Positions 31,815-42,966 of a DNA stretch of 64,000 bases are shown one piece after another (position 1 is the stretch's first letter; the number at the start of each line of letters is the position of its first letter). Origin of the DNA: Endotrypanum monterogeii. Lineage: Eukaryota; Euglenozoa; Kinetoplastea; Trypanosomatida; Trypanosomatidae. The position numbers and the translations under genes are program-made. The DNA lies in assembly GCA_000333855.2 (NCBI GenBank), contig CM007320.1, positions 124,020-188,019 on the forward strand, in the 5' to 3' direction. A model generated the notes under the pieces. The model saw only the letters and a program-made list of their open reading frames with translations, did no database searches and was not told the DNA's origin.

Positions 31815-32753
31815 ATGACGGTTACTATCAAGCTTGCAAATGGCAATCAACATTCAGTTGAGGTGTCAGATTTCAGCATTACAGTCGCACAGCTCAAAAA
31901 GCAAATCGAGGAAACGCTAGAGATCCCAGCAGATGAGCAGCGCATCATTCTTCGCGGCAAAGTCTTAAAAGACGAAAGTGTGCTTTCAGCGGTTGGCATG
32001 GAGGACGGCAGTATTATCCACGTTGTGCGGAGCAAAAAGAGCGCAGTTGCAGTCTCATCAGTAAATGCTTCAAGTACTTCCGTGGCAAGGGACCCTACTC
32101 CATCACTGAGCGAAGCCCCAACTGTCAATACACAGACCCAACCTGCTTCACAACCGGTACCTGCGAATCCATATGCAGTTCTGCTGAATAATTTCCGCTC
32201 ACCACAAGTACAACAACCGCCATCTGGTGCTGCCGAAAACCCGTTCGCAAACTTGGGGATGGGATTGGGCATGGGAGGTGGATTGGGTGCAGCTGCCAAC
32301 GCTACACCTCAACAAATGATGGAGGCTATGCAGAACCCCATGATGCAGCAAATGATGCAAGTAGCTCTCAGCAATCCTCAATTTATGCAGCACCTAATCC
32401 AAAGCTCGCCACAATTGGCTTCTTTGTCTCCTGAACAACGACAAGGTGCAATTGAATTGATGCAAAACCCATTCATGGTACAACAGTTAATGTCAATGAT
32501 GGGAGGCTCAGGAGGTATGGGCGGCATCCCGACGTCCAATTCGCCGGTGGACCCAGCTCAAGGCTTGGGGCTCGGCTTAAACCCTTCTATGTTTGCACCT
32601 CCTGTGCCACAAGGTAATCCGCGGGAGCTCTATCGTGAGCAGCTGCAGCAGCTGCGAGATATGGGGTTTCCTAATGAAGAGGCAAATATTGCTGCTCTTC
32701 AACAGGCACAAGGCAATCTTCAGTTTGCATTGGAGCGTCTTCTTGGTGCTTAA
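31815..32753 (+). CDS. Ubiquilin / Dsk2-like protein (UBL-STI1-UBA)
   Basis: Proteasome shuttle factor that binds ubiquitinated proteins with the UBA and the proteasome with the UBL. The 312-residue protein has an N-terminal ubiquitin-like domain (about residues 1-74; MTVTIKLANG, then ADEQRIILRGKVLKD). A Ser/Thr/Pro-rich linker follows, then Met/Gln-rich STI1-type repeats (NPMMQQMMQVALSNPQFMQHL and QNPFMVQQLMSMM). The C-terminal UBA lies at about 270-312 (LQQLRDMGFPNEEANIAALQ ... FALERLLGA). At 312 residues it is closer to yeast Dsk2 than to animal ubiquilins. Codon use is AT-richer than in genes farther from the strand switch. Confidence 0.92.
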   Translation: MTVTIKLANGNQHSVEVSDFSITVAQLKKQIEETLEIPADEQRIILRGKVLKDESVLSAVGMEDGSIIHVVRSKKSAVAVSSVNASSTSVARDPTPSLSEAPTVNTQTQPASQPVPANPYAVLLNNFRSPQVQQPPSGAAENPFANLGMGLGMGGGLGAAANATPQQMMEAMQNPMMQQMMQVALSNPQFMQHLIQSSPQLASLSPEQRQGAIELMQNPFMVQQLMSMMGGSGGMGGIPTSNSPVDPAQGLGLGLNPSMFAPPVPQGNPRELYREQLQQLRDMGFPNEEANIAALQQAQGNLQFALERLLGA

Positions 32754-33500
32754 CGTAGTGGGATTTGATTCTATTTTTCTCTCGCTTTTTTTCACTCATG
32801 CTTGTGATCTTTGAAACTGATTGTGAAAAAAAAAGTTTTTTTTTTATGATTCAATAGGAGTCTGCTGTGTTAAACCTGTGGGCCAATTTTGATGAATTTG
32901 CAGTGCAGACGGCACTTTATGAGCCTAACTGACACTTCAGAAGGATAGTCGTGATCAACAGCCGTACATTCTCAGATTCTCTACCCACTCATGTGATACT
33001 GGGCAAAAAAAAAAACTGCTACAGATGCAGCAAATCCAGAAGGCAGCTGCAGACACCCCAAAATTCTTTTTTTCTAAGCTGATGTACTCCTCTCTATTTT
33101 TCTCCAAAAAAAAGGTCTCTTTTTTTTTCTCAACTTGTGTTAGTTTTTTTAAATTTACAATATTGGATTTGACAGCGGTCCGCAGCAAAAAAAATTGCTT
33201 TCTTCAAGTACGGTATTTCCCATTGCACTTCGACTGACAATTTAGAGACCGTCGAGACGGGAGCTGAGCATAGAATAGAGGCAGAGGGTGCAAACCTCCA
33301 GAGTGTTACTTATCATTTGTGTTCTGATCCTTCCCTGTGTGTCTTGCCGCATAACACCAACAGTCGCCGAGTACTTGGTAGCTCGGTTCTGCTTTTTTAT
33401 GCCCAGTGATTTCCGAAGAAACGCAGGGAAGGAACATTTCGCTGTTGAATTCAGCGAAGCTCAACCTTAGAAAAGAGCTTTTTTTTGCTACAGATTTCAA
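32754..33500. other. Intergenic region
   Basis: No gene seen. Many A/T homopolymers (32825-32846, 33005-33014, 33120-33129). Confidence 0.75.
33389..33493 (+). promoter_or_regulatory. Candidate trans-splice acceptors of CRK3
   Basis: Two pyrimidine/AG sites precede the ATG. One has a T6 run near 33393-33398 with AG at 33405-33406. The other has T8 (33479-33486) with AG at 33492-33493, only 7 nt before the ATG. Which is used cannot be told from sequence. Confidence 0.45.
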
Positions 33501-34436
33501 ATGTCCACTTTTGGACGGGCTACCACCCGCAGTAGCGACGCCGGTACCCGTGAGTCTCTTGACCGGTACAATCGCTTGGATGTTTTGGGTGAGGGAACTT
33601 ACGGTGTAGTTTACCGTGCAATCGATAACATCACCGGGCAGTATGTTGCTCTGAAAAAGGTGCGCCTTGATCGCACTGAGGAAGGCATTCCGCAGACTGC
33701 GCTTCGCGAAGTCTCTATACTGCAAGAGTTTGACCACCCAAATATTGTGAACTTGCTCGACGTCATCTGCTCAGACGGAAAGCTCTACCTTGTGTTCGAG
33801 TATGTAGAGGCGGACTTGAAAAAGACCCTTGAGAAGCACCGAGGAGGCTATTCTGGAATGGACCTAAAGCGTCTTATCTTTCAACTCTTAGATGGCCTAT
33901 ACTTTTGTCACCGGCATCGCATTATGCACCGTGATTTGAAGCCAGCCAACATTCTTCTGACGTCGGGAGGTGTGCTTAAGTTGGCTGATTTTGGTCTTGC
34001 TCGCGCATTCCAAGTGCCTATGCAGACTTACACACACGAGGTGGTCACATTGTGGTACCGTGCCCCAGAGATCCTCCTCGGTGAGAAGCATTATACTCCC
34101 GCTGTAGATATATGGAGTGTCGGTTGCATTTTTGCTGAGCTGGCGCGCCGAAAAGTTCTTTTCCGCGGTGATAGCGAAATAGGACAGCTATTTGAAATTT
34201 TCCAAGTTCTGGGGACCCCGACTGACGCTGAGGGGTCTTGGCCTGGCGTCTCGCGGATGCCTGATTATCGCGACGCGTTTCCTAAATGGGCCGCGAAGCG
34301 GTTGGGGCAGGTTCTACCTGAACTTCATCCGGACGCTGTCGATCTTCTTTCGAAGATGCTCAAATACGACCCAAGGGAGCGCATATCAGCCAAGGAGGCC
34401 CTCCAGCACCCGTGGTTTAGCGATATCCGCTGGTAG
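33501..34436 (+). CDS. CRK3: Cdc2-related kinase CRK3 (CDK1 functional homologue)
   Basis: Cyclin-dependent kinase that drives G2/M in trypanosomatids with mitotic cyclins. The 311 residues match the length of Leishmania CRK3, including its short N-terminal extension ([20 protein letters not shown]). Visible features are the glycine loop GEGTYG at 30-35 with the inhibitory-type Thr33/Tyr34, catalytic Lys52, the cyclin-binding helix [10 protein letters not shown] (64-70, the PSTAIRE equivalent), HRDLKPAN with catalytic Asp145, DFG at 163-165, and the activating T-loop Thr178 (TYTHE). The end HPWFSDIRW is also CRK3-like. The intact catalytic set indicates an active kinase. Confidence 0.95.
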   Translation: MSTFGRATTRSSDAGTRESLDRYNRLDVLGEGTYGVVYRAIDNITGQYVALKKVRLDRTEEGIPQTALREVSILQEFDHPNIVNLLDVICSDGKLYLVFEYVEADLKKTLEKHRGGYSGMDLKRLIFQLLDGLYFCHRHRIMHRDLKPANILLTSGGVLKLADFGLARAFQVPMQTYTHEVVTLWYRAPEILLGEKHYTPAVDIWSVGCIFAELARRKVLFRGDSEIGQLFEIFQVLGTPTDAEGSWPGVSRMPDYRDAFPKWAAKRLGQVLPELHPDAVDLLSKMLKYDPRERISAKEALQHPWFSDIRW

Positions 34437-35236
34437 AGCTGGGGAGAGGAGGATAGCCCCAAAGCGTCTACTGACAATTTGAGTGCGACATTCTTTGTTG
34501 TGAAATTGAGGGGCAAATGTGCTTCCTGTAGACAGCTCTCACTTGTTTCTCTTATTTGATTTTTGTACGTTCTTAGATGTGAAATTTGTTGCTTGTCTCA
34601 TTTCGACTGCCCACACTTTAGATCTTTCCTACTCATACACATACATATATATATGCACCTACGCACTCTGTTTCTCTCTCCTCTACACAGCATTATCACT
34701 ACTCGTGTCTAATGTTTTCCATGAGTTGGCATTGTTTCAGCTGCAAAGCAATTTTGATGTCTTGCTTTCTAGCGCAGATCTTCGTCAATTTTTTCTTTCA
34801 TGAGTACCCGTAAAAAAAAAAAAATGCTCGAGATGCAACCACTTTACATCCATGTCATGTTTCTCGTAAGCCCTGCGAGTTGTTCATCTCCTCTAACTCG
34901 TAGAGCAGAGAGGCTATCTTTTTTTTTTTTGCTTCTTCGACGGAGCTGATTCTCGCAAAAGCAGTGGGCTTGGGGCATGGGTACCTTAATACAGGGTCTG
35001 GCAAATGCAACATGCATGAGGCGAGGATGACCCTGAAGGGGAGAAAATTGTCATAACGCCTTAGCTACGTTTCCGTGCTTCTGGATATGTTTAACAAATA
35101 TATCTGCTCTTCTAACTGTCTTCTTTTTCTTGTTTTGACTTCTTATTTCTGCAACAGTGCGTAGAGGTTCGAGGTTTAACGCGCATATATTTTTCGCCGT
35201 CTCCCGTTTTGTTTGCTGTAGACTGCCACTTCAAAG
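34437..35236. other. Intergenic region
   Basis: No gene seen. A/T runs at 34812-34824 and 34919-34930. A pyrimidine-rich stretch with AG precedes the ATG at 35237. Confidence 0.75.
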
Positions 35237-36001
35237 ATGGCGGCGATCAGCTATGATCGAGGCCTTGCCATGAAGGCGGCAGATGAAAACTACAGTCTTC
35301 AGAAGAGGCTTGCGCGGGTTGAGAAGGAGGAAGAGGCGCAGAGGCGTGAGGCTGAGTACGAGTCTCGCCTTGAGGAGACAATCAACACAGGCACCAACGA
35401 TAGGATGCAGCAGCGAAACAAAGCGCTTGAGGCCGAAATAACGGACTTGGAAAAGCAGCTGAGGGAATTGCAGATGAACAATGTCACTGAGCTGCAGCAC
35501 ATTTATGTTCGCCTAGGCAATCGTCGTTCTTATCTGCTGAACGAAATTGCAGGTCTCCGACGTATTCTTGCGAACCAAAGCCACGATGTGAAGCGAGCCA
35601 TTCGAAAGATCAACGGTCAGCACGAGCTCCGCTGCCAAAACAACGAGCAGCACGCTTCACTCCTCGAGGACATTCAAATGTTCAAAAACAAAAAAGAGTC
35701 CCTAGCCAAGGAGACTCAACGCCTGATCGCAAAGGAGGGTCATCTACTCTCAGAAATCGAGACGCTTCCCGCACCAGGGGAGGATCTCGAGACCACAATC
35801 AGCCGCCTCAGGATGAAGAATGAGAAAAAAGACCGGATTATTGCTCGACTCGAGACGGCTGTGGAAGAGGAGCGGCGTATGAAAAATGCCGTACTCGTCG
35901 AGGAGAAGCTTTCCGGTGATCTTCAGCACCTGCGTGAGGAGTACGTATATCTGAATGACCAGCTCAAACGCAGCAAGCAGGAAATAGAGGTGGACCAATA
36001 A
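35237..36001 (+). CDS. Coiled-coil protein, function unknown
   Basis: The 254-residue protein is almost entirely predicted coiled coil: high Glu/Lys/Arg/Gln/Leu and no long hydrophobic stretch. Segments such as RLARVEKEEEAQRREAEYES and IARLETAVEEERRMKN show heptads, with a short break near TLPAPGED. I recognise no named family. A flagellar or cytoskeletal role would be a guess typical for such trypanosomatid proteins. The start MAAISYDRG at an ATG, clean coding composition and array orientation support a real gene. Confidence 0.8.
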   Translation: MAAISYDRGLAMKAADENYSLQKRLARVEKEEEAQRREAEYESRLEETINTGTNDRMQQRNKALEAEITDLEKQLRELQMNNVTELQHIYVRLGNRRSYLLNEIAGLRRILANQSHDVKRAIRKINGQHELRCQNNEQHASLLEDIQMFKNKKESLAKETQRLIAKEGHLLSEIETLPAPGEDLETTISRLRMKNEKKDRIIARLETAVEEERRMKNAVLVEEKLSGDLQHLREEYVYLNDQLKRSKQEIEVDQ

Positions 36002-36873
36002 GTAGCGGAGTCGTCTAGTCATAGCATGCTGGATTGGTTTCTACCTCCTGCGATGCTCTGCTTTCCCCCTTTTCTTTGTTTCAAATGCATGTCTTGCAAT
36101 TCAAGACAAGCTTTCCTGTCCTCGCTACTGTCGATTGTTGTGTCAGTGCGGTTTGGTTTACCCGCCTGTTCATTCTTGACCTTCTGGGCTGGCGAGAGCT
36201 TGCGCTGTTGCAGAGTATGTACCATACCCTTTTCTATACCACCCCCTTTTCGCCCCATTCTAGAGTGTGAAGCCGCCGGCGGTAGATCTTGCTTTATTTG
36301 CGTGCTGTCTAGCACAGCTGTTGAGTGAGTGGTATATTGATGTAGTTTATTGTAGCACTGCTGTGTGTGTGTGTGTGTGTGTTGTGAGGCAAACGAAAAA
36401 GAAAGCAAAGGTCGCCTTCCCATAACATTGAGTATGTCACATGTAGGGAGGCGAAGTGCCGTTGAGGGTGCACCTTTGGTGCGCGACGCAAAAGAAAGCC
36501 ATCCAACAATATTTTCTGCCCACCTGGGGAGGGAATCTGTCATTCTCGGCTTGAAGACATAATAATAAAGAAGAGGTACGATGCACAGAGGTCAAAACTA
36601 CATTGAACAGAGATCAGCAGCAGCTTCTCGTCATTCCGTCTTTCCCCCCTTCTATGTAAAACGTTTGCGTTGTCCGTCTCCCCGTCTCGACCTTTTTCTA
36701 CTCCATATTCTTTCGTTACGGACAATACTGGATGCATTCCATTATGGGGATTCGATCTACGCAAAACATCTACGCGTTTCTTTACACCTCTCTCATATCA
36801 CTATGAGGTTTTCCTGAAAGGGCACGTATTCATACATTCTTTTTTTCCAACTTGTACCGGCCCCTGCAACCTA
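36002..36873. other. Intergenic region
   Basis: No gene seen. GT tract at 36362-36382. Pyrimidine-rich stretches near 36778-36795 and 36838-36849 precede the EF-G gene. Confidence 0.75.
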
Positions 36874-39114
36874 ATGCGCAGAAGCGGCCTGGCGTACATG
36901 CTGCGCAGCAGCGCCACGCTTTTCGCAACGCCTGCTTTCCTTCAAAATGTGAAGCACATGCGGAATATTGGCATCAGTGCACACATCGACAGCGGAAAAA
37001 CGACGTTGAGCGAACGCATTCTCTTCTACTCCGGTCGAATCGGAAAAATTCATGAGGTGAAGGGCGGCACTGAGGTGGGTGCCACAATGGACTCTATGGA
37101 GCTGGAAAAGGAGCGCGGAATTACCATCCGCTCCGCTGCAACGCAATGCCGTTGGAAGAGCAGCACCATCAACATTATCGACACCCCCGGCCATGTTGAT
37201 TTCACCATCGAAGTGGAGAGAGCTCTTCGCGTGCTGGACGGTGCTATTTTACTTATGTGTGCTGTCGGCGGTGTGCAGAGTCAGACGCTGACCGTGGATC
37301 GGCAGATGAAGCGTTATAAGGTACCACGTATCTGCTTTATTAACAAGCTCGATCGTGACAACGCGAATCCCCAGAGGGCATTAAAGCAGGCGCGGGAGCG
37401 TCTCGGAATAAACGCTGCCTTTATACAGCTGAATATGGGCACTGCGCAGGACTTCGAAGGCGTCATCGACCTCATTGAGGAGAAGGCCGTCTACTTCGAT
37501 GGCCCTTTCGGTGAGACGATACGCTATGATTCCGTGCCGGGCTACATCAAAGAGGATGTTGTGGCAGCGCGCAAAGAGCTCGTGAGTCGCCTAGCAGAAT
37601 GTGACGAGGAGATGGAGCTCATCTTTCTCAATGACCAGGAGCCAACCGTGGAGCAAATCCATGCTGCTATTCGCCGTGCTACCATTGCCAACCGCTTTGT
37701 GCCTGTTATGGTGGGCTCAGCGTATCGAAACAAAGGTGTGCAGCTTCTCCTGGATGCCGTGGAGCGATACCTCCCGTCACCCGATGAGCGCCACAATTTC
37801 GGGTTTCGGGTGAAGCGCGTGAAAGAAGAAGATGGCAGCGTGTCAAACATGAAGGACGGTGATGTGGAATTGATGACAGATGACGAAAAGCCGTTGGTGG
37901 CTCTCGTCTTCAAGATAGAGGAAACCAAGAAGTCTGGACTGTCCAACTACGTGCGGGTGTACCAAGGAAAGATGCGCAAGGAGCACCTAATGAATATTCG
38001 CACAAGTAAGAGTTTCTTGCCCCCGAAGCTTGTCCGCATGCACGCAGACAGCGCTGAGGTCGTGGATGAGGTGCGTGCTGGCGACATATGCGCAATCCAG
38101 GGTGAAGTGGATGCGTCGTCAGGGGACACCCTCATGAAGGCTGGACCACAGTCGGGCTCTCAGCTCTTCTCGTGCGAGGATATGTACGTCCCGCCCCGCG
38201 TCATTTCTGCTTCCTTAAAAGTGAAGGATGACAAGGAGCAATCCAGGGTCCGGGGGCGTATGCACACTTTCATGCGCGAAGACCCCACGTTTATTTATTA
38301 TCGTAACTCTGAGACCAATGAGGATATTGTGGAGGGCATGGGTGAGTTGCACCTTGACATTTATGTGGAGCGGCTGAGACGAGAACACGGGCTGCAGGTG
38401 GAGCTTGGTAAGCCGACAGTCAACTACCGCGAGATTATCACGGAAAAGCAGGAATTCGACTTTGTATTCAAGCGGCAAAGCGGCGGTGCGGGTCAGTGGG
38501 CCCATCTGAAGGGCTACGTAGAGCCCCTGGCAATAGATATGTCTGCCGAGAAGGGACTCAAGAACAAAGTGACGACGCGCTGCTCGAACGGCGACATCCG
38601 TGAGTCGCTTCAGAAGACTGTGGTGAAGCAAATGGAGCGCAAGATTTTTGTAAAGGGTGAGCTCATGCAAGCCCCCGTCTGGGGCGTACATTTTCACTTG
38701 AACGGTGGTGCTATGCACGAAGTGGATTCGAACGATCAGGCCTTCAAGAACGCGACTCAAGAGCTCTGGGAAACCCTTCTGCCAAAACTGAAGCCAACCC
38801 TCGTGGAGCCGTTCATGGATGTGGAGATGACGGTGCCTGCCGCGAACATGACCGATGTTGCGACCGAGTTCTCGAAGAGAGAGGGAGTGGTGACCGAGAC
38901 TACCGTAGACGGTCCTGATGCAGTGATTCGTGGAGAGACCGCCCTGGACACCATGTTTGGCTTTATATCTGACCTCCGAAGACTCACGAAGGGTCAGGGA
39001 GACTTTAGTATGCAATTCAGAGAATATCGGCCGATGCAGCCATACAAGGCTCAAATGCGAATGGACGAGCGCAACAACGATCTTGGCCGAAAACCGTTCA
39101 AACTTTCCGAATAG
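36874..39114 (+). CDS. Mitochondrial elongation factor G (mtEF-G1)
   Basis: GTPase that translocates tRNA and mRNA on the mitochondrial ribosome. The 746-residue protein has an N-terminal mitochondrial presequence (MRRSGLAYMLRSSATLFATP). GTPase motifs are AHIDSGKTT (35-44), RGITI (81-85), DTPGH (103-107) and NKLD (157-160). Later EF-G domains are visible (GMGELHLDIYVERLRREHGL and ETALDTMFGFISDLRRLTKGQG). It is GFM1/EF-G1-like. The open frame extends upstream without ATG. If the splice AG at 36880-36881 is used, translation would start at the second ATG (36898, MLRSSATLF), which also makes a good presequence. Confidence 0.92.
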   Translation: MRRSGLAYMLRSSATLFATPAFLQNVKHMRNIGISAHIDSGKTTLSERILFYSGRIGKIHEVKGGTEVGATMDSMELEKERGITIRSAATQCRWKSSTINIIDTPGHVDFTIEVERALRVLDGAILLMCAVGGVQSQTLTVDRQMKRYKVPRICFINKLDRDNANPQRALKQARERLGINAAFIQLNMGTAQDFEGVIDLIEEKAVYFDGPFGETIRYDSVPGYIKEDVVAARKELVSRLAECDEEMELIFLNDQEPTVEQIHAAIRRATIANRFVPVMVGSAYRNKGVQLLLDAVERYLPSPDERHNFGFRVKRVKEEDGSVSNMKDGDVELMTDDEKPLVALVFKIEETKKSGLSNYVRVYQGKMRKEHLMNIRTSKSFLPPKLVRMHADSAEVVDEVRAGDICAIQGEVDASSGDTLMKAGPQSGSQLFSCEDMYVPPRVISASLKVKDDKEQSRVRGRMHTFMREDPTFIYYRNSETNEDIVEGMGELHLDIYVERLRREHGLQVELGKPTVNYREIITEKQEFDFVFKRQSGGAGQWAHLKGYVEPLAIDMSAEKGLKNKVTTRCSNGDIRESLQKTVVKQMERKIFVKGELMQAPVWGVHFHLNGGAMHEVDSNDQAFKNATQELWETLLPKLKPTLVEPFMDVEMTVPAANMTDVATEFSKREGVVTETTVDGPDAVIRGETALDTMFGFISDLRRLTKGQGDFSMQFREYRPMQPYKAQMRMDERNNDLGRKPFKLSE

Positions 39115-41847
39115 TGCGTTCACCTGGACCACTTTCCGTGCTGTGTTCTCCTCGGAGTTCCCTTTGGCTGATTCGAGAATACCCGATGTCTTATTCGTCG
39201 TCTTTTCTCGTGTATTGATCGGATCCGCGTACTACTGTATCCTCCTTCCCTTCCTCACCCGTGCGTCCAGAGTCGGTAGCGGACGCCGAACCTCTTCACA
39301 GTTAAACTCTCTCGTGACTCGTTCCCTTGTGCTCTGGGGGGTAATAATAATATTAGGAAAAAGAAAACGCGTTTTCGTCCAATAGGAAGGCGTGGTGGTA
39401 GGCCGAAAAGAGATGTACTCGACCCTGCAGATGTGCGTATTCGTATGTGTTGGCGAGTATATATCTCTGACGGTAATGGACGGATAGGCATGCAGCGTGC
39501 CGTTCTTCAGCGCTCCCTCAAAGAAAGAAAAAAAAAAGGACGTACTATTTATCACAGAAATCAGCGGCGCTCTTCTTGGCTCCTCGAGTCTTCGCTGAGC
39601 CGTACGTAAAGACTGACTTCACAAGAGAAAGGTGGAATAATCCAAAGAAAGAACCCTCGAGCAAGCTCTAATTTTTGAGGATCGCGGAGCAACATGAACA
39701 CGGAACACCAACACAGGGAACGTGGAGGTAATCATGTAGTTCACCGGTGTTTTTGCGTATGCGCAGCTACACACATTGGAACCACTCCCCGAGGCGGCAT
39801 CCTCCAGCTGTCGGTGAGGCTGAGGATTCAAATTTGGGCACACGTTCGTGCTGTAGACCGCGTGTGACATCACCGCATATATGGGTGACTCAGTCGACAT
39901 GTAACGGTCCTTATGATCAGCGTTGTGTGGAGGCGCAATTCATTCACAAGTCTCACAGGGACATCGCTTTTTGGCCCGAGTCGTGAACAGAAAAGTATCC
40001 TGAGCAGCCAGTAGCACATCCAAAACAGTACGCAGGCGAAAACAGTAAAGCTAGGCTTTTCACCTCCTCCCTCTTCTTTTGCCTTCCTTGCCTTGCTTTG
40101 AAAAAAAAAATATTTCGCTACTGTTGTCAATACCAGCACGTTCGGGCTCTTATTCAGGATGTTTTTATCGCACCACCCACCCACCCACTCACTCACAATT
40201 TGTTTCGCTCTTGGCATCATCTTTTTCCTCCTCCCGGTTATTAGCGGGAGTCCTTGAGGTGCTCGCTCAATCCATCTACTGCGTGCATTTGGCCTCTCCT
40301 ATTTTTTTTTTCTTTTTTAATTCTCATAGTCCCTCAAGTATATATATAAATATATATATATATATTTCTTCCGACGAGGGGCTTCTCTTGTATTCTATCT
40401 CAAACCGAAGTCGAATATAAGTCGCCGTGAAGGTGAAGAGCGGGGGAGGGTTGTGTAGATGCGAAAAAGGAAAAAAATAGAGACGGGCTACTGCGACAGA
40501 CATTGTTGGCTTATGCCCTCTTCAAATATTTGAGAAAAAAGAAATGAGGACGGGGGCGAGGGACGGTCAAGAAAGGGCTGATCAATTCACTAGAGAAAAA
40601 AAGCGCGTACCGAATCCTCAACCGTCTCTTGCTGGCTCCCTTTGTACTGCGCTGGATTGGATACTGCCACGATCAACAGGATTCTCCCTACCTCTGCTTT
40701 TTTCTTTTTGCAGCTTTTCTTTTTTTTTTTGAATTCTGAGATCCAAATCTGCACTTCATCACGGTTCGCTCTTTTCGCTAAGAAAAACAAAAAACATAGA
40801 ACATATTTCCTTGTTTTCATTTTTTGGATCCTTCTCGAGCACAAACTTCACTTCGCTGTGCTTTGCTTCGTTGCGGTGTGACCTGTTTTGATTCATCGGG
40901 TTTCGCATTTTATTCCGTTCTGTTTCCCTTTATTCTTCTAACGCTTCTCGCATGGTGTGTGGGTTCGTGGTATCCTGAAAAAAAAAACAAAATCTTAATA
41001 CCCTCGTCTCTTGTTCTTTTCAATTTTATTTTTTCACTTGGTCAGAAAAGGAGAGAGACTGGTCTCAACACCGCGCCGACGTGGAGTGTTGTCCGCTGTT
41101 TTCATTCCTTGAGTGTTGGCTGCTTTTCTCTCTCCCTTCTATTGTCTTTGCGCTGCTCTTGTTGTGGAAGGTTGAGCAGTACTTCAAGCTCTGGGGGAAA
41201 AAAAAAGATAGCTGATTTGTCCCCCCCTTCTTCCACGGAGTTCTACGAAAAGTATCCTTTAGCAAGAAGCTGAGTGCAGCTTAGGGATACTGATGCATTT
41301 TTTTTTCTAAATCTTTAGCTGTAAGGAGGGAGGTGCCGTGTTTTGCCTGCTCTCCTTCATTTTTCGGTGCTTGACGCTTCGCTTCGTAGTTGGTGAGGCC
41401 AACAGACTTTCGTAGGATCACCTCTCTTGGCTCTTCTTTGTCCCAGACTTGCATATCCTGCTTCCTACGTTAAAAAAAAAACCCTATACTTCTTACTGTT
41501 CAAATAAATCATAATCACTCGAGAGGCCGGAAAAACCGCCGCCATCGATTCCTTTATTGGTTCCTGTGTTTTCTTCCACTTTCTTCGCTTCCCCTTTCTT
41601 CTGCTCGGCAAACCAGAGATTGTGATACGAGCTAATGTGTGTGTGTGTGTGTATCCAAGTATCTCGATTTTTTCTCCCTTCTCTGCAGATTTCTGCGGAT
41701 TAGTTCTTCTTTTACTGTATCCTAGAGTGGATACGCTTGCGCGATCTTCTATTGTGAAATACTTCTTCTTTGTGAGGCAATGCCTCCTCTTTTTCTTTAT
41801 CGCACCCACGGGTTTCTGTCCTGGGGTTACTCCTTCGGCTTTAATTA

Positions 41848-42966
41848 TGTTTCGTCCCCATTCACCGCCAATTTGCCTTGAGTTGTGCTGGAGACATCTG
41901 AAGAAGGGAAAACAAGAGATTGGGGACGAAGGTGGGCTGTATCGGACACGTATGCATAATACCTTCCTTCCCCTCCCGGAAGGCACTGCTCATGGTTGCC
42001 TGGAAGCATTGGGCTGTGTTGCGCCGATTAATTTTCTTGTGCGTGTACACGTACCCGAGTGTTCACATGGCGCCTACTCCGTACTCTCGGTGAGCATACA
42101 TTCCACCTCCACGTGCGTGTTCTCTCGACGCTTCTCGGTTACGTCGAAGGCGATGGCGTTGTACCAAGCGATGCGAAGGAGGCATGAGTAGGCGCTTGCC
42201 AGTGCTGGGGAACTGTCACAAGTTGACATTATAGGGCTACAACAAACTAATGCTGGACTACAGGCCAGAGCTAGATTCTTCTTCATACTGGAGTACGAGT
42301 CTCCTTCCCCTCATTATGTTCGAGAATGACGCGCCTGGCATTGCGCCGAGAGAGTGTTTCTGCTGCGCACCGCCGGTGTCCGAACCTGTCACCTGCCGAA
42401 AGGCTGATTTATGTATTTTTCGCATTTCATATAAACGGGTGCTCGCATGAATGTGCTTCTCTTCAGGCTTTGAGTCATACCGCTCACTCCTGTTTAGCGG
42501 CAATCTTTCAGTAAAAATAAATTCGTTCTGGTGTTCTCACCAAAGGCGCTTGCATAATACCGTCAAGAGCGGGCGTAATGGGTGCCTGGACTGTCATTGA
42601 GGGGTTCACTTCGATAACTTTATGGAAACTGAGAGGAGATCAGCCGCTCGTTGTAGGGAAAGTGTCTCCGGTGGGGCCGCAGTCAGAAAAAACAGAACCT
42701 CAATCGTTTCGTTTGAGTCTTGACACCCCCGGGTAGGGCGCCCGAGTGCCGAGGACGATGCACAAACACTCAATGCTCTCACGCTACAAGGGCGGGCAGA
42801 GGCTGCATCGGAAGTGTGCTCCACGTTGTCGAGCTCCTTCATGGTAAGTGTTGGCAGCAAGTCCTCCAAGCAGATCAAGTTCAGGGGCTTCCATAGCGAT
42901 CAATTCGGGTTTCGTTGTAACTGTTGTGGGGATGGAATGATCTCTAGATGTGCTCCTCATTCTTGA
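41848..42966 (+). pseudogene. Candidate decayed protein-coding gene (stops and frameshifts)
   Basis: Plus-strand open segments read like protein but are interrupted. ATG 41848 leads to TAG at 42189-42191. The same frame then continues for 45 codons (GELSQVDIIGLQQTNAGLQ) to TGA at 42327-42329. A second frame is open from 42250 to 42450 (FENDAPGIAPRECFCCAPP). Another lies at about 42540-42735 (GAWTVIEGFTSITLWKLRGD). A last one at 42724-42966 has SAEDDAQTLNALTLQGRAE and SDQFGFRCNCCGDGM. The region has few homopolymers, unlike neighbouring spacer. Antisense frames also look partly protein-like, so the sense relies on array direction. I recognise no family. Confidence 0.4.

Noticed and set aside
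38215..39132. 305-codon minus-strand frame
   Set aside because: Antisense shadow of mtEF-G in GC-rich coding sequence.
42258..42878. Antisense protein-like frames over the 42-kb candidate pseudogene
   Set aside because: Could be a minus-sense relic, but the plus-sense segments are as good and agree with array direction.
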